A stretch of 64,000 nt of DNA from Actinomadura chibensis NBRC 106107 (lineage in GTDB: Bacteria > Actinomycetota > Actinomycetes > Streptosporangiales > Streptosporangiaceae), in NCBI RefSeq assembly GCF_001552135.1, contig NZ_BCQP01000040.1, positions 62,001-126,000 on the forward strand, given 5' to 3'. Positions 17,800 through 26,729 of the stretch are shown piece by piece. Within the stretch, counting starts at the first letter, position 1; each line of letters begins with the position of its first letter. Made by a program: the position numbers and the translations under genes. The notes beneath the pieces were generated by a model, which was not told where the DNA came from, searched no databases, and saw nothing but the letters and a program-made list of their open reading frames with translations.

Positions 17800-19296
17800 T
17801 CAGCCGCCGACGAGGCCGCGGCCCCGCCAGTTCTTGAAGATCGCCTCGGCGCGGCCCGCCGCCTCGGCCACCGCCTGCTTCGGGGACGCCTGGCCGCGCG
17901 CCGCGCGGCCGAACATCGTCGGCAGCACGTTCGTGTTGAAGATCTCCCCGATCGCCGGGTTGGACGGGCCCGGATAGCCGATGTTCGCGCTCCACGACGT
18001 CGCCGTCTTCAGCAGGGCCAGCTTGTTCGCGGGCTTCGCGCCCCACGGGTCGTGGTCGAGCCACCCGTCGAGCTGCGGGACGAGCGACGGCCACCCCGGC
18101 AGGTCGTACAACTCCGAGTTGTACGTCACGGCCGGGAAGTTCGCCGTGTAGTGCAGCAGGAACTCCTTCGCCGCGTCCGGGTTGCCCGCGTGCTTCGGCA
18201 CGATCCACTGCTGGATGACGTGCTGCGCCGCCAGCGACGCCTTCGGCCCGCGCAGCGCCGGGACGAAGAAGATGTCGTCGCCGATCGCCCGGTTCGCGCC
18301 CATCGCCGTCCGCCACGCCGAGATCGAGTTCAGGATGTAGGACGACTTGCCCGCGATCAGCGCCTGGTTGTTGGACGCGGGCACCCAGGAGAACACCTCG
18401 CTGGTCTCCGCCTCCTTGAACAGCCGCGTCATGTACTCGACGGCCGCGACGGTCGCGTCGGAGTTCAGCACGACCTTCTCGTTCTCGTCCTGGACGGCCC
18501 CGCCGTACGACCACAGCAGCGCCCGCGCCGCCATGTTCGAGTCGGTCTCGGGGGACAGCCCGATCCCGCACGGGACGCCGGTCTGCTTCTTGATCTCGGC
18601 GGCGCCGCGGAGCAGGTCCTCCCAGCTCGCCGGGCCGTTCGGCATGCCGACCTTCGACCACATCGACTTGCGGAAGTCGCCCGGGTCGGGGGACCAGCCG
18701 GGGCAGTAGCAGTAGAACCGCTTCGTGTTGGGGTTGAAGCTCGACTTGCGGCACAGTTCGAGCTGCTGGCCCCACCGCCGGTTCGCCTCCTGCACGACGT
18801 CCGTCAGGTCGAGGACGGACGGCTCGTACTGCGAGAACGGCGCGATGTGCTGGATGAGGTCGTGGCCGCGTCCCGCCTGGATCTCGGACGCGGCGCGGCG
18901 GGGGACGTCGACGGTGTTGATGTGGTCGACCCGGACGTCCACGCCGACCTTCTTGCCCCAGTCGGCGAGGAACCTGTCGAACCACTTGTCATGCCGGGGG
19001 ACGAAGTGGCTCCACATCAGGATGCTGAGGGAGCCGCTCAGCTTCTTCGCCGGGGAGGTGAACACCTCCTTGGGCGCGTCGCCGGTGCCCTTGGCCTGCG
19101 GGCCGCTGGACTCGCTGGCGCATCCGGCCAATAACCCGGCCGCGCCCGCCGCCCCGGCCGCGAGCGCCGAGGAGGACAGGAACCCCCGCCTGCTGATGCC
19201 GACGGAGTCGGTCCGGGGGGTGTGGGAGTCGGTGTCGGGGGTTCGCGGGGTGTCGGGGGCCGTCCCCGCCGGGGGGACGTCGAGCCGATCGGCCAT
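17800..19296 (-). CDS. Extracellular solute-binding protein, Tat-exported lipoprotein
   Basis: 498 residues. After an unusually long 33-residue Thr/Pro/Asp-rich leader comes a twin-arginine signal (ISRRGFLSSSALAAG) and a lipobox LLAGC, so the protein is exported folded through Tat and lipid-anchored. The mature domain follows the family 1 sugar-binding fold (LSILMWSHFVPRHDKW, SASWEDLL-like PASWEDLLRGAAEIKK, PAVTYNSELYDLPGW). As first gene of the SBP-ATPase-MalF-MalG operon it defines import specificity, probably an oligosaccharide or sugar derivative. The promoter must lie in 19297-19450. Confidence 0.92.
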   Translation of the reverse strand: MADRLDVPPAGTAPDTPRTPDTDSHTPRTDSVGISRRGFLSSSALAAGAAGAAGLLAGCASESSGPQAKGTGDAPKEVFTSPAKKLSGSLSILMWSHFVPRHDKWFDRFLADWGKKVGVDVRVDHINTVDVPRRAASEIQAGRGHDLIQHIAPFSQYEPSVLDLTDVVQEANRRWGQQLELCRKSSFNPNTKRFYCYCPGWSPDPGDFRKSMWSKVGMPNGPASWEDLLRGAAEIKKQTGVPCGIGLSPETDSNMAARALLWSYGGAVQDENEKVVLNSDATVAAVEYMTRLFKEAETSEVFSWVPASNNQALIAGKSSYILNSISAWRTAMGANRAIGDDIFFVPALRGPKASLAAQHVIQQWIVPKHAGNPDAAKEFLLHYTANFPAVTYNSELYDLPGWPSLVPQLDGWLDHDPWGAKPANKLALLKTATSWSANIGYPGPSNPAIGEIFNTNVLPTMFGRAARGQASPKQAVAEAAGRAEAIFKNWRGRGLVGG

Positions 19297-19401
19297 GGGT
19301 GCACACTCCCTCGCCGTGAAGGTCTCCCCTCGAAGGTAGATCGGCGAGGCCGTCTCATCCAGAGACGATCTGGTAACTCCCTGTCACTCTGGTCTCAACG
19401 A

Positions 19402-19415
19402 GTCACACGCGTGAC
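19402..19415. promoter_or_regulatory. Possible operator upstream of the sugar importer
   Basis: GTCAC-ACGC-GTGAC is an inverted repeat 106 bases upstream of the binding-protein ATG, within the only non-coding stretch that can hold the operon promoter. Such 14-16-bp symmetric CG-centred sites are typical of LacI-family repressors; no regulator gene is adjacent. Confidence 0.35.
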
Positions 19416-19450
19416 ACGGCCGTGGTCCGTTACATCCCGATAGCGTGCCG

Positions 19451-20263
19451 TTACTTGCCGGTGGCCTCGATATAGGCGGAGATGACCTCGTCCGGGTCGC
19501 CGTCCATGTGCATGCGGCCCTCGTCGATCCAGATGACGCGGTCGCAGGTCTCCTTGACCACGTCGAGCTGGTGCGCGACGAGGAAGACAGCGCCCGCCTC
19601 CTTGCGCAGCTCCTCGATCCGGCGCTTGCTCTTGACCTTGAACTTGGCGTCGCCGGTGGCGAGGGCCTCGTCGATCAGCAGCACGTCGTGCGTCTTGGCG
19701 GCGGCGATCGCGAACCGGAGCCGGGCTCCCATGCCGGACGAGTACGTCCGCATCGGGTACTGGATGAACCCCTCCTTGAGCCCGGCGAAGTCGACGATCT
19801 CCTTGTACTTCGCCTTGGTCTCGGCGGGGGACATGCCCATCGCGAGGCAGCCGAGGACGATGTTGCGCTCGCCGGTGAGGTCCTTCATCAGGGCCGCGTT
19901 CACGCCGAGCAGCGACGGCTGGCCGTCGGTGTAGACGCCGCCGCGGTGCGGCGGCAGCAGCCCGGCGATCGCCTTCAGCAGCGTCGACTTGCCGGACCCG
20001 TTGGTGCCGATGATCCCGACGGCCTCGCCGCGGTAGGCGACGAACGACAGGCCCTTGATCGCGTGGACCTCGGTCATGGTCGGGCGGTGCTTGCGGCGCA
20101 GGATGCGGGAGAACGCGGACGCCGCGTTGCCCTTCCCGCCCGCGCCGTACACGCGGTAGACGATGTGCAGGTCGTCCACGACGACGATCGGCTCCCGGCG
20201 GGGGTCGATCTCGATGTCGACGGGGTCGAGGGCCTTGCGGGGCCTCGTGTCAGCCACGGCCAT
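19451..20263 (-). CDS. ABC transporter ATP-binding protein, polysaccharide/teichoic-acid exporter type
   Basis: 270 residues of the TagH/RfbE subgroup: a ~60-residue N-terminal extension before VHAIKGLSFVAYRGEAVGIIG, then Walker A GTNGSGKST. The subgroup's signature YSSGMGARLRFAIA and Walker B LLIDEALATGD follow. The switch histidine is in VAHQLD. It should energise export of a lipid-linked surface polysaccharide with the permease encoded immediately upstream (14-base gene overlap). There is no C-terminal carbohydrate-binding domain, unlike Wzt. Confidence 0.92.
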   Translation of the reverse strand: MAVADTRPRKALDPVDIEIDPRREPIVVVDDLHIVYRVYGAGGKGNAASAFSRILRRKHRPTMTEVHAIKGLSFVAYRGEAVGIIGTNGSGKSTLLKAIAGLLPPHRGGVYTDGQPSLLGVNAALMKDLTGERNIVLGCLAMGMSPAETKAKYKEIVDFAGLKEGFIQYPMRTYSSGMGARLRFAIAAAKTHDVLLIDEALATGDAKFKVKSKRRIEELRKEAGAVFLVAHQLDVVKETCDRVIWIDEGRMHMDGDPDEVISAYIEATGK

Positions 20264-21236
20264 ATCGCTCCTCCGCCCGGTAGAAGAACATGAATCCCCC
20301 GACCAGCATCACCACGGACCAGACGATCGCGTACAACCACAGTTGCGACAGCGGCATGGTGGTCGCCTTGTGGGCCGCCACCTGCTCGCGCATCGACTGG
20401 CGGTACTCGCCCAGCAGCATGTTCCGGCTCAGCTCGACGTACACGTGCGCCGGGTTGGCTTCGAGCAGCCTCGCGATGACGGGATAGCGGTCCAGCTTGG
20501 AGCCGGGCTTCATCATCACGGGCAGGCTGAAGATCACGCCGGACATGTAGAGCCACGTCCGCATGATGAACGGCAGGAGCTGGGTGATGTCGCGGTTGAA
20601 CGCGCCCAGCCGCGCCATGACCATGCTGATGCCCACGTTGAACATCAACTGGAGCGCCACCACCGGAACGAACAGCGCCATGTTGAACGTGATCGGCTCG
20701 CCCCAGGCCATGATGATCGCGAACAGCACGACCAGGGACAGCAGCAGCTGCTGGAACTCGACGACCGCGATCGCGAGCGGCAGCGTGGCCCGCGGGAAGT
20801 GCAGCGCGCGGATCAGCGACAGGTTGTCGCCGACCGACTTGGCCCCGGACGTCACCGACCGCTGCGTGAAGCCGAACAGGAAGACGCCGGTCACCAGGAA
20901 CGGGATGAAGTCGTCGATCCCGCGGCTGGTGTTCAGCAGCAATCCGAAGATCAGGTAGTACACCGCCGCGTTCAGCAATGGCGTGAGGAGCTGCCACAAC
21001 TGCCCCAGCCGCGAATCGGTGTACATCGAGATGTTCTTCGCGGAGGCGAACGCCCAGATGAAGTTGCGCCGGGCCCACACCTGCTGGAGGTACTTGCGCA
21101 GCGGGGGACGCGCGGCGCTCTGCCTCAGCCCGTACCGTGCGGCGTAGTCGGACAGCGACTCGTTCACGTGAAGAGGCTCCGCGATCGTGCCGACCGACTC
21201 GCCACCCGGGGAACCGAGCCGTTCCGGGTGACTCAT
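20250..21236 (-). CDS. ABC-2 type permease, polysaccharide exporter
   Basis: 328 residues with six membrane helices after a ~60-residue cytoplasmic N-terminus. The pattern matches TagG/Wzm-type ABC-2 permeases: SRLGQLWQLLTPLLNAAVYYLIFGLLL at the first amphipathic/TM region and the AEERYGRG terminus. It pairs with the overlapping ATPase gene to export a cell-surface glycopolymer. Divergent from the PAP2 gene; the glycosyltransferase operon 4 kb away is a plausible source of substrate, but that link is inferred. Confidence 0.92.
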   Translation of the reverse strand: MSHPERLGSPGGESVGTIAEPLHVNESLSDYAARYGLRQSAARPPLRKYLQQVWARRNFIWAFASAKNISMYTDSRLGQLWQLLTPLLNAAVYYLIFGLLLNTSRGIDDFIPFLVTGVFLFGFTQRSVTSGAKSVGDNLSLIRALHFPRATLPLAIAVVEFQQLLLSLVVLFAIIMAWGEPITFNMALFVPVVALQLMFNVGISMVMARLGAFNRDITQLLPFIMRTWLYMSGVIFSLPVMMKPGSKLDRYPVIARLLEANPAHVYVELSRNMLLGEYRQSMREQVAAHKATTMPLSQLWLYAIVWSVVMLVGGFMFFYRAEERYGRG

Positions 21237-21346
21237 GTCGCGAAGCCTATTGCAGTCGGTGAGTCCAGAGTGACGTTCGCCCGCATGTGACCCCCGATTT
21301 GAGATCTTTACGGAATCATGTCGCCGTCCAAGGGGATACCCCCGGG

Positions 21347-22999
21347 ATGCGCGTCAACCATTCACGGCGCCGCGCCGCGCCCGCACGCCCGGTCATCATG
21401 CCCTGGTCCGCCCGGAACACGCGGTCGGGGACGGTCGAACCCCGGTTCCGGCTCCTCGCGAGACTCGGCCGGGCCGACCGGTGGGCGTTCGACCGGGTGG
21501 CGGCGGCGCGGCTGCCCGGGCTGGAGTACGTCCTGCCGCGGCTGTCGCGGTTCGCCGACCACGGCGTGCTGTGGTTCACGACGGCGGGCGCCCTGGGCCT
21601 GACCGGGCGGCACCGGCTGCGCCGGGCCGCGCTGCGCGGCTCGCTCGCGATCGCGGTGGCGAGCCCGGTCGTGAACCTCGTCGGGAAGCAGGCGTTCCGC
21701 CGCAAGCGGCCCGTCGTCGACCTCGTCCCGCCGATCCGGATCCGCTGGAAGCTGCCGACCTCGCACGCGTTCCCGTCCGGGCACTCGGCGTCGGCCGCCG
21801 CGTTCGCGACCGGGGTCGCGCTGGAGGCGCCCGGCCGGGTGGCCGCGCCGGTCGCGGCGACGGCGGCGGCGGTCGCGTTCGCCCGCGTCTACACGGGCGC
21901 GCACTACCCGGGCGACGTCCTCGCCGGGCTCGGGATCGGCGCGCTGGCCGCGTGCGGGACGCGGCTCGTCTGGCCCGCCCGGCCGCCGGTGGCGCGGGTG
22001 TCGGTGACGCTGGCCGCCGACGGCCTGGTGCGGCCGGACGGGGAGGGACTCGTCGCGGTGGTGAACCCGGTGTCGGGCGGCTCCGGCGGGGCGACCGCCG
22101 CGATCCTGCCGGGACGGCCCGACCTGGCGGTCGAGCTGATCGAGCGGGAGCTGCCCGCGGCGGAGATCGTCCGGCTGGCGCCGGACGAGGACGCCGACAA
22201 GGCGCTCGCGGAGGCCGCCGAGCGCGCCGCCGTCCTCGCCGTCGTCGGCGGGGACGGCACCGTGAACGCGGGCGCGCGGGCCGCGCTGGAGCACGACGTG
22301 CCGCTGCTGGTCGTCCCCGGCGGGACGTTCGACCACTTCGCCCGCGCGCTCGGCCTGGAGTCGGCGGCGGACGCGGTCGCCGCCTACCGGGGCGGGCGGC
22401 TCGGCCGCGTCGACGTGTCCTACGTCGCCCCGGCGGACGGCGGGCGGGGCGGCGCGGACGAGCGGCTGTTCCTCAACACGGCGAGCTTCGGCGCCTACAC
22501 CGAGCTGGTCGACCGGCGGGAGCGGCTGGAGCGGCGGATCGGGAAGTGGCCCGCGCTCGCGGTCGCCGCCGTCCGGACGCTGCGCCGCTCCGAGCCCGTC
22601 GACCTCGTCCTGGACGGCCGGCGCCGGCGCGTCTGGCTCGGCTTCGTCGGCAACTGCGGCTACGGCACGCGCGGCGCCGCGCCCACCTGGCGGGACCGGC
22701 TGGACGACGGCCGCCTCGACGTCCGGCTGGTCGCCACCGGGCGGCGCGTCCCGCGGGTGCGGGCCGTCGCGGCGGTGCTGGCCGGGCAGCTCGGCGTCAT
22801 GCCCGGGTACCGGGCGTGGCGGGCGACGGGGCTGGAGGTGGTCGCGCCGTCCGGCGGGCTGCGGCTGGCGCGGGACGGCGAGGTGTCGTCCCTGCCCGGG
22901 GCGGTGCGGTTCGGGAAGCACGCGGGCGCGCTGCTCGTGTTCGTCCCCGGCGGCGCGGGTAAGGGACGGGACGGCCACGGAGGAGGGGCCCGGAGATGA
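21347..22999 (+). CDS. Bifunctional PAP2 phosphatase / diacylglycerol-kinase-fold lipid kinase
   Basis: 550 residues joining two lipid enzymes. Residues ~95-205 are a PAP2 domain with all three motifs: KQAFRRKRP, PSGHS and ARVYTGAHYPGD. Residues ~235-540 are a DAGK-like domain: VVNPVSGG, VVGGDGTVN and PGGTFDHFARALG. A single chain could interconvert a lipid and its phosphate at the membrane. ATG 21347 is preferred for the AAGGGG site upstream; ATG 21398 and GTG 21287 are alternatives. Its TGA overlaps the ATG of the DUF6158 gene. Confidence 0.86.
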   Translation: MRVNHSRRRAAPARPVIMPWSARNTRSGTVEPRFRLLARLGRADRWAFDRVAAARLPGLEYVLPRLSRFADHGVLWFTTAGALGLTGRHRLRRAALRGSLAIAVASPVVNLVGKQAFRRKRPVVDLVPPIRIRWKLPTSHAFPSGHSASAAAFATGVALEAPGRVAAPVAATAAAVAFARVYTGAHYPGDVLAGLGIGALAACGTRLVWPARPPVARVSVTLAADGLVRPDGEGLVAVVNPVSGGSGGATAAILPGRPDLAVELIERELPAAEIVRLAPDEDADKALAEAAERAAVLAVVGGDGTVNAGARAALEHDVPLLVVPGGTFDHFARALGLESAADAVAAYRGGRLGRVDVSYVAPADGGRGGADERLFLNTASFGAYTELVDRRERLERRIGKWPALAVAAVRTLRRSEPVDLVLDGRRRRVWLGFVGNCGYGTRGAAPTWRDRLDDGRLDVRLVATGRRVPRVRAVAAVLAGQLGVMPGYRAWRATGLEVVAPSGGLRLARDGEVSSLPGAVRFGKHAGALLVFVPGGAGKGRDGHGGGARR

Positions 23000-23232
23000 C
23001 GAGCGACGGCACCGAGACCGGGATCGACCCCGGCGAACTCAGCGACGACGACCTGTTCCGCGAGCTCGGCCACCTGTACCAGACGCGGCTCGACGCCCTC
23101 AGGCACGCCGCCGACCAGGCGTACGGGGAGCACACGCGCCGCATGAACCAGCTCGAAGCCGAGTACCTGCGCAGGCGTCCGGGACGCGAGATCGACCCGG
23201 AGCGGCTGCGCGAAGGCGCCCGCGCCCGCTGA
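22996..23232 (+). CDS. DUF6158 family small protein
   Basis: 78 residues starting in an ATGA overlap with the PAP2-kinase gene. The sequence (GIDPGELSDDDLFREL start, then LYQTRLDALRHAADQAYGEHTRRM and EAEYLRRRPGREIDPERLR) is a mostly helical, highly charged family known to me as DUF6158, of unknown role. Coupling suggests a function tied to the lipid enzyme upstream. Confidence 0.78.
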   Translation: MTSDGTETGIDPGELSDDDLFRELGHLYQTRLDALRHAADQAYGEHTRRMNQLEAEYLRRRPGREIDPERLREGARAR

Positions 23233-23347
23233 CGCTTCCCTGACGGCTCCCGTTGGTCGGGGGTTCGTCTGGCCCGGGTAAAGGTACGGGCGTCGTCGGC
23301 GGTTCCCCGGTGGGTCCGTTGGAGGATCGTCCTCGGGGGTGTGTTCC

Positions 23348-24256
23348 GTGACGGGGACCCGGCCCGACCGGAGACGGCGGCGGCAGGGACGCCGGGATCG
23401 CGGGCCCGAGCCGGGCCTGCGCGAGTGCGCCCGGCGGTGGTGGCCGTTCGTGGCGGGCACGCTGGCCACGACGGGGCTGCTGCTCGGCGCGTACCTCTGG
23501 ATTCCCCGCGCCCCGGCCCCCGCGCCGCTGTCCGCCGGAGGAAAGCCGGTCGGCCCCCTCCCGGACGGCGCGGACGGGACGCACGAGGCGCGCCCTGGCG
23601 GGCCGATGAGCAGCTACACGACGCGGTTCACCCCGGGCGAGCCGCGGGTGCGCAACATCGAGCTGGCCGCGCGGAGCCTCGACGGCCGGGTCGTCGCGCC
23701 CGGCACGACGTTCTCGTTCAACGACGTCGTCGGGCCGCGCACGCGGAGCCGCGGGTACGTCCCCGCGCCCGCGATCGTGGGCCCGCGCCTGGTGGCCGAC
23801 GTGGGCGGCGGCATCTGCCAGGTGTCCACGACGCTGTTCAACGCCGTGTTCCGGGCCGGGCTGGACATCCGCAGGGCGCGCGCGCACTCGATGTACATGC
23901 CGGAGTACCCGGAAGGGCTGGAGGCCGCCGTCTCCTACCCGGACCTCGACTTCACGTGGCGGAACGACACCCGGCTCCCGGTGCGCGTCGAGGTGGAGCA
24001 CACGGGGTCGTCGCTGACGGTCAGCCTGTGGGGCGAACGCCGGTACGAGGTGCGTTCGGCTGTTTCGCGGCCGTACGCGTTCGTCCCGCAGGGGACGGGC
24101 GTCCTGCGCGAGCGCGGACCCGCCTGCGTGCCCACGCCAGGCCGCCCGGGCTTCGAGATCGACGTCTGGCGGACGCTTCTGCTGGACGGCCGCGAGGCAG
24201 GTCACGAGCGGTTCCACACCGAGTACCGTCCGCAGCCGAGGGTGGAGTGCCGCTGA
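23348..24256 (+). CDS. VanW family membrane-anchored protein
   Basis: 302 residues from GTG 23348, chosen because GGGGG lies 8 bases upstream (GTG 23339 is too close to it). An Arg-rich cytoplasmic start is followed by one membrane helix at about residues 30-50 (FVAGTLATTGLLLGAYLWI), so the rest is outside. The VanW domain is clear: FSFNDVVGPRT, VGGGICQVSTTLFNA and HSMYMPEYPEG. VanW proteins accompany some vancomycin-resistance and wall-associated loci, but their reaction is not established. No van genes are nearby. Confidence 0.9.
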   Translation: MTGTRPDRRRRRQGRRDRGPEPGLRECARRWWPFVAGTLATTGLLLGAYLWIPRAPAPAPLSAGGKPVGPLPDGADGTHEARPGGPMSSYTTRFTPGEPRVRNIELAARSLDGRVVAPGTTFSFNDVVGPRTRSRGYVPAPAIVGPRLVADVGGGICQVSTTLFNAVFRAGLDIRRARAHSMYMPEYPEGLEAAVSYPDLDFTWRNDTRLPVRVEVEHTGSSLTVSLWGERRYEVRSAVSRPYAFVPQGTGVLRERGPACVPTPGRPGFEIDVWRTLLLDGREAGHERFHTEYRPQPRVECR

Positions 24257-24289
24257 GCCGCCGGGCGGGACGCGTGGCAGTGTGAAGGC

Positions 24290-24829
24290 ATGGCCGTACG
24301 AGAGGGAACGCACGAACTCGGGCCGGACGACGGCCGGCTGCTGATCAGGACGGGCCGCAGCGGCCTCGGCCGCCGCGCGGGCCACGACCTCACCATCGAG
24401 GCCACCCGCTGGACGGCGGAGGTCGAGGCCCGCGAGCCCCTGGACGCGTCGTCGGTCGCGGTGACCGTCGAGGTCGAGGGCCTGGAGGTCAGGGACGGGA
24501 CCGGCGGCGTGAAGCCGCTGACCGACCAGGACCGCGCGGAGATCGCGAAGAACCTGCGCTCGGTGCTGGACGTCCGGCGGTATCCGCGGATCACGTTCGC
24601 GTCCACGCGGATCGACGGCGCCGGGGAGCGGATCGAGGGCGACCTCACGATCATGGGCCGGGTGAAACCCGTGCGGGTCACGGCCGCGCTGGAGGGTGAC
24701 GACCGGGTGCGGGGCGGGGTGACCGTCCGGCAGTCGCGGTGGGGGATCAAGCCGTACTCGGCGTTCTTCGGCGCGCTCAGGCTGGCCGACGACGTCGAGG
24801 TCGAGTTCGACGTCCGCCTGCCGGGCTAA
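24290..24829 (+). CDS. YceI family protein
   Basis: 179 residues. The YceI lipocalin-like barrel pattern is present: GRSGLGRRAGHDLTIEATRW, RYPRITFASTRIDG, GDLTIMGRVKPV and VRQSRWGIKPYSAFFGALRLADDVEVEF. Family members bind isoprenoid or amphiphilic ligands; there is no signal peptide here, so it is probably cytoplasmic. Its TAA shares two bases with the TAG of the convergent glycosyltransferase-like gene (24826-24829), leaving no room for a terminator. Confidence 0.9.
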   Translation: MAVREGTHELGPDDGRLLIRTGRSGLGRRAGHDLTIEATRWTAEVEAREPLDASSVAVTVEVEGLEVRDGTGGVKPLTDQDRAEIAKNLRSVLDVRRYPRITFASTRIDGAGERIEGDLTIMGRVKPVRVTAALEGDDRVRGGVTVRQSRWGIKPYSAFFGALRLADDVEVEFDVRLPG

Positions 24830-25596
24830 CGGCGGGCGCGGGCGGCGCGGGTGAACTGGTCGTCCAGGCGGCGCGGGAAGGGCAGCATGCGGTGCATGTC
24901 CCGCCAGGGCGCGAACTGCCGGACGGCGTTGAACCCGGCCGCCGTGATGACGCGCTCCACGTTCGGCCCCGGCGCGCACGCCGGATACACGTCCAGGTGC
25001 GCGATCCGGGCGGGAATCCCCTCGGGCCGCACCGGCGACACGAGCGTCATCGGCGGCCGGACCCGTTCGGCGGACGCCATGTCGAGCGCGTACGCGACGA
25101 GTTCCCGCGTCTCCGCGTCGGGCCCGCTGTGGACGATGAGCCACCCGTCGACGTCGACGGGCTCCGCCGGGGGATCGGCCAGGGTCAGCGGCGCGACCTC
25201 GTCCGAGACGCGGCGCAGGAAGGCGTCGTGGGCGGGGGCCAGCTCCTCCAGGACGAACGTCCGGTCGAAGCGCGGCGGGACGGCGGGCAGCAGCGGCGCG
25301 TAGGCGTCCCAGCGCAGCAGCCGCGCCAGGTGGGTGACCCGCGCGCCGGGCGGCGGCGCGGCGTCCAGCTCGCCTCTGAGCCCGGCCGGGAAGGCGTCGA
25401 CGATCACCTCTCTGGCGTTGTCGGGAAGCTCGGCGCCGGGGCGCACGACCCGCCAGCCGCCCGTGACGCGCGGATCGTCGGCGAACGGCGAGTCCGTCAC
25501 GACGGTGACGGGGCCGTCCAGCCGGAGCGTGCGCAGCGCCGCGCGGAGCCGGGTCAGATGCCCGAGCCCGGCGCCGGACGCGTGGCAGCGGATCAC
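24826..25596 (-). CDS. MurG-fold (GT28-like) glycosyltransferase, short
   Basis: 256 residues from GTG 25596, overlapping the GT4 gene stop (GTGA). The start CHASGAGLGHLTRLRAAL is the glycine-rich acceptor-side loop of MurG-like enzymes. The end has ITAAGFNAVRQ and PFPRRLDDQFTRAARA, matching the nucleotide-sugar side motif (AGxNT, then P..R..DQ..RA). At 256 residues it is about 100 shorter than MurG, so the N-terminal domain is compact. Last gene of a six-gene operon. The sugar is not predictable. Confidence 0.7.
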   Translation of the reverse strand: MIRCHASGAGLGHLTRLRAALRTLRLDGPVTVVTDSPFADDPRVTGGWRVVRPGAELPDNAREVIVDAFPAGLRGELDAAPPPGARVTHLARLLRWDAYAPLLPAVPPRFDRTFVLEELAPAHDAFLRRVSDEVAPLTLADPPAEPVDVDGWLIVHSGPDAETRELVAYALDMASAERVRPPMTLVSPVRPEGIPARIAHLDVYPACAPGPNVERVITAAGFNAVRQFAPWRDMHRMLPFPRRLDDQFTRAARARR

Positions 25597-26729
25597 CGCG
25601 CCGCGTCGAGGACGCCGAGGTACCCGGCGGTCTCGGCGGCCGGGGTGAAGTCGCGGCGGATCCGCTCCGCGCCCGCCGCGCCGAGCTTCGCCAGCTCGGC
25701 GGCGTCCGCGCGGGCGGCGCGGTCGATCGCGGCGCGGCAGCCGTGCGCGTCCCCGGCGGGGAAGGTGAAGCCGATGTCGTCGTCGGCGAGGTCGGCGAGC
25801 CCGCCCGCGTCCGAGGCGAGCAGCGGGACGCCGAGCGCCGCCGCCTCCAGCGCGACGTTCGGCATCCCGTCGTAGAAGGACGGCAGCGCGACCAGGTCGC
25901 AGCCCGCGTAGACGGCGGGGAGGTCGTAGCGGTCCAGGAACGGCAGGAACGAGTGCGGGACGTCCTCGCCCCGCGCGGCCAGCCACTCCGTCACCTGCTC
26001 CTCGACCTCGCCGACGAGCACCAGGTGGAAGTCGGCGGCGCGGCGGGACGCGGCGAGCGCGTCCAGGAAGAAGCCGACGCCCTTCTTGACCTTGAGCTGC
26101 CCGACGATCCCGATCGTGCGGCGGCCGTCGCGGACGTGCTCGTCCCGCCAGGCGCGGGCCCGCTCGCGCTCGGACGGCAGCACCTGCCACCGCGCCGTGT
26201 CCACGCTGTTCGCGACGAACGCGACCGGGACGTCCGGGGCCAGCGCGCCGACCAGCGGGGCGTGCGAGCGGGCGACGACGCACACCCGCGCCGAGGCGCG
26301 CAGCGCGTCCGCCAGCACCCCGCGCCGCCGCATCGAGAAGGCGCCGACGTCGATGTCGTTGCCGCGCAGCAGCGTCACGAGCGGCGCGTCCAGCAGCGCG
26401 GCCAGGACGGGCGCGGCGAGCGTCGCGTACACGCCGCCGAACGCGACGACATGGGTGTAGCCGGTGAGGTTCTCGGCGGTGATCGTCGTCCAGAGGCGGC
26501 GCAGGGCGTGCTCGGCGTCGTCGCCGAGCGGGGCGGTGACCAGCCGTCCGCCGTGCTCGCGCGCGACGCCCCACGGGCGGGCGCGGCGGGTCAGGTGCGC
26601 GACGTCGACCTCCACCCCTGCGCCGCGCAGGCCCCGCACGATCCGGTCGCAGGACTGCGCCATGCCGCCCCGGCTCGGCGGGTAGTGGCCCGTGATCCAC
26701 AGGACCCGGTGCTCGGACTCCCGGCGCAT
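25593..26729 (-). CDS. Glycosyltransferase family 4 (GT-B)
   Basis: 378 residues. The N-terminal domain starts VLWITGHYPPSRGGMAQ, with the glycine-rich loop that binds the acceptor side. The C-terminal domain has IGIVGQLKVKKG (donor-phosphate contact), VALPSFYDGMPNVALEAAALGVPLLAS (the EX7E region) and a final Rossmann segment. It should transfer a hexose from a nucleotide sugar, retaining configuration, in the cytoplasm. The ATG (26727-26729) shares one base with the upstream TGA (TGATG), so it is coupled to the zinc-ribbon gene. Confidence 0.88.
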   Translation of the reverse strand: MRRESEHRVLWITGHYPPSRGGMAQSCDRIVRGLRGAGVEVDVAHLTRRARPWGVAREHGGRLVTAPLGDDAEHALRRLWTTITAENLTGYTHVVAFGGVYATLAAPVLAALLDAPLVTLLRGNDIDVGAFSMRRRGVLADALRASARVCVVARSHAPLVGALAPDVPVAFVANSVDTARWQVLPSERERARAWRDEHVRDGRRTIGIVGQLKVKKGVGFFLDALAASRRAADFHLVLVGEVEEQVTEWLAARGEDVPHSFLPFLDRYDLPAVYAGCDLVALPSFYDGMPNVALEAAALGVPLLASDAGGLADLADDDIGFTFPAGDAHGCRAAIDRAARADAAELAKLGAAGAERIRRDFTPAAETAGYLGVLDAAR

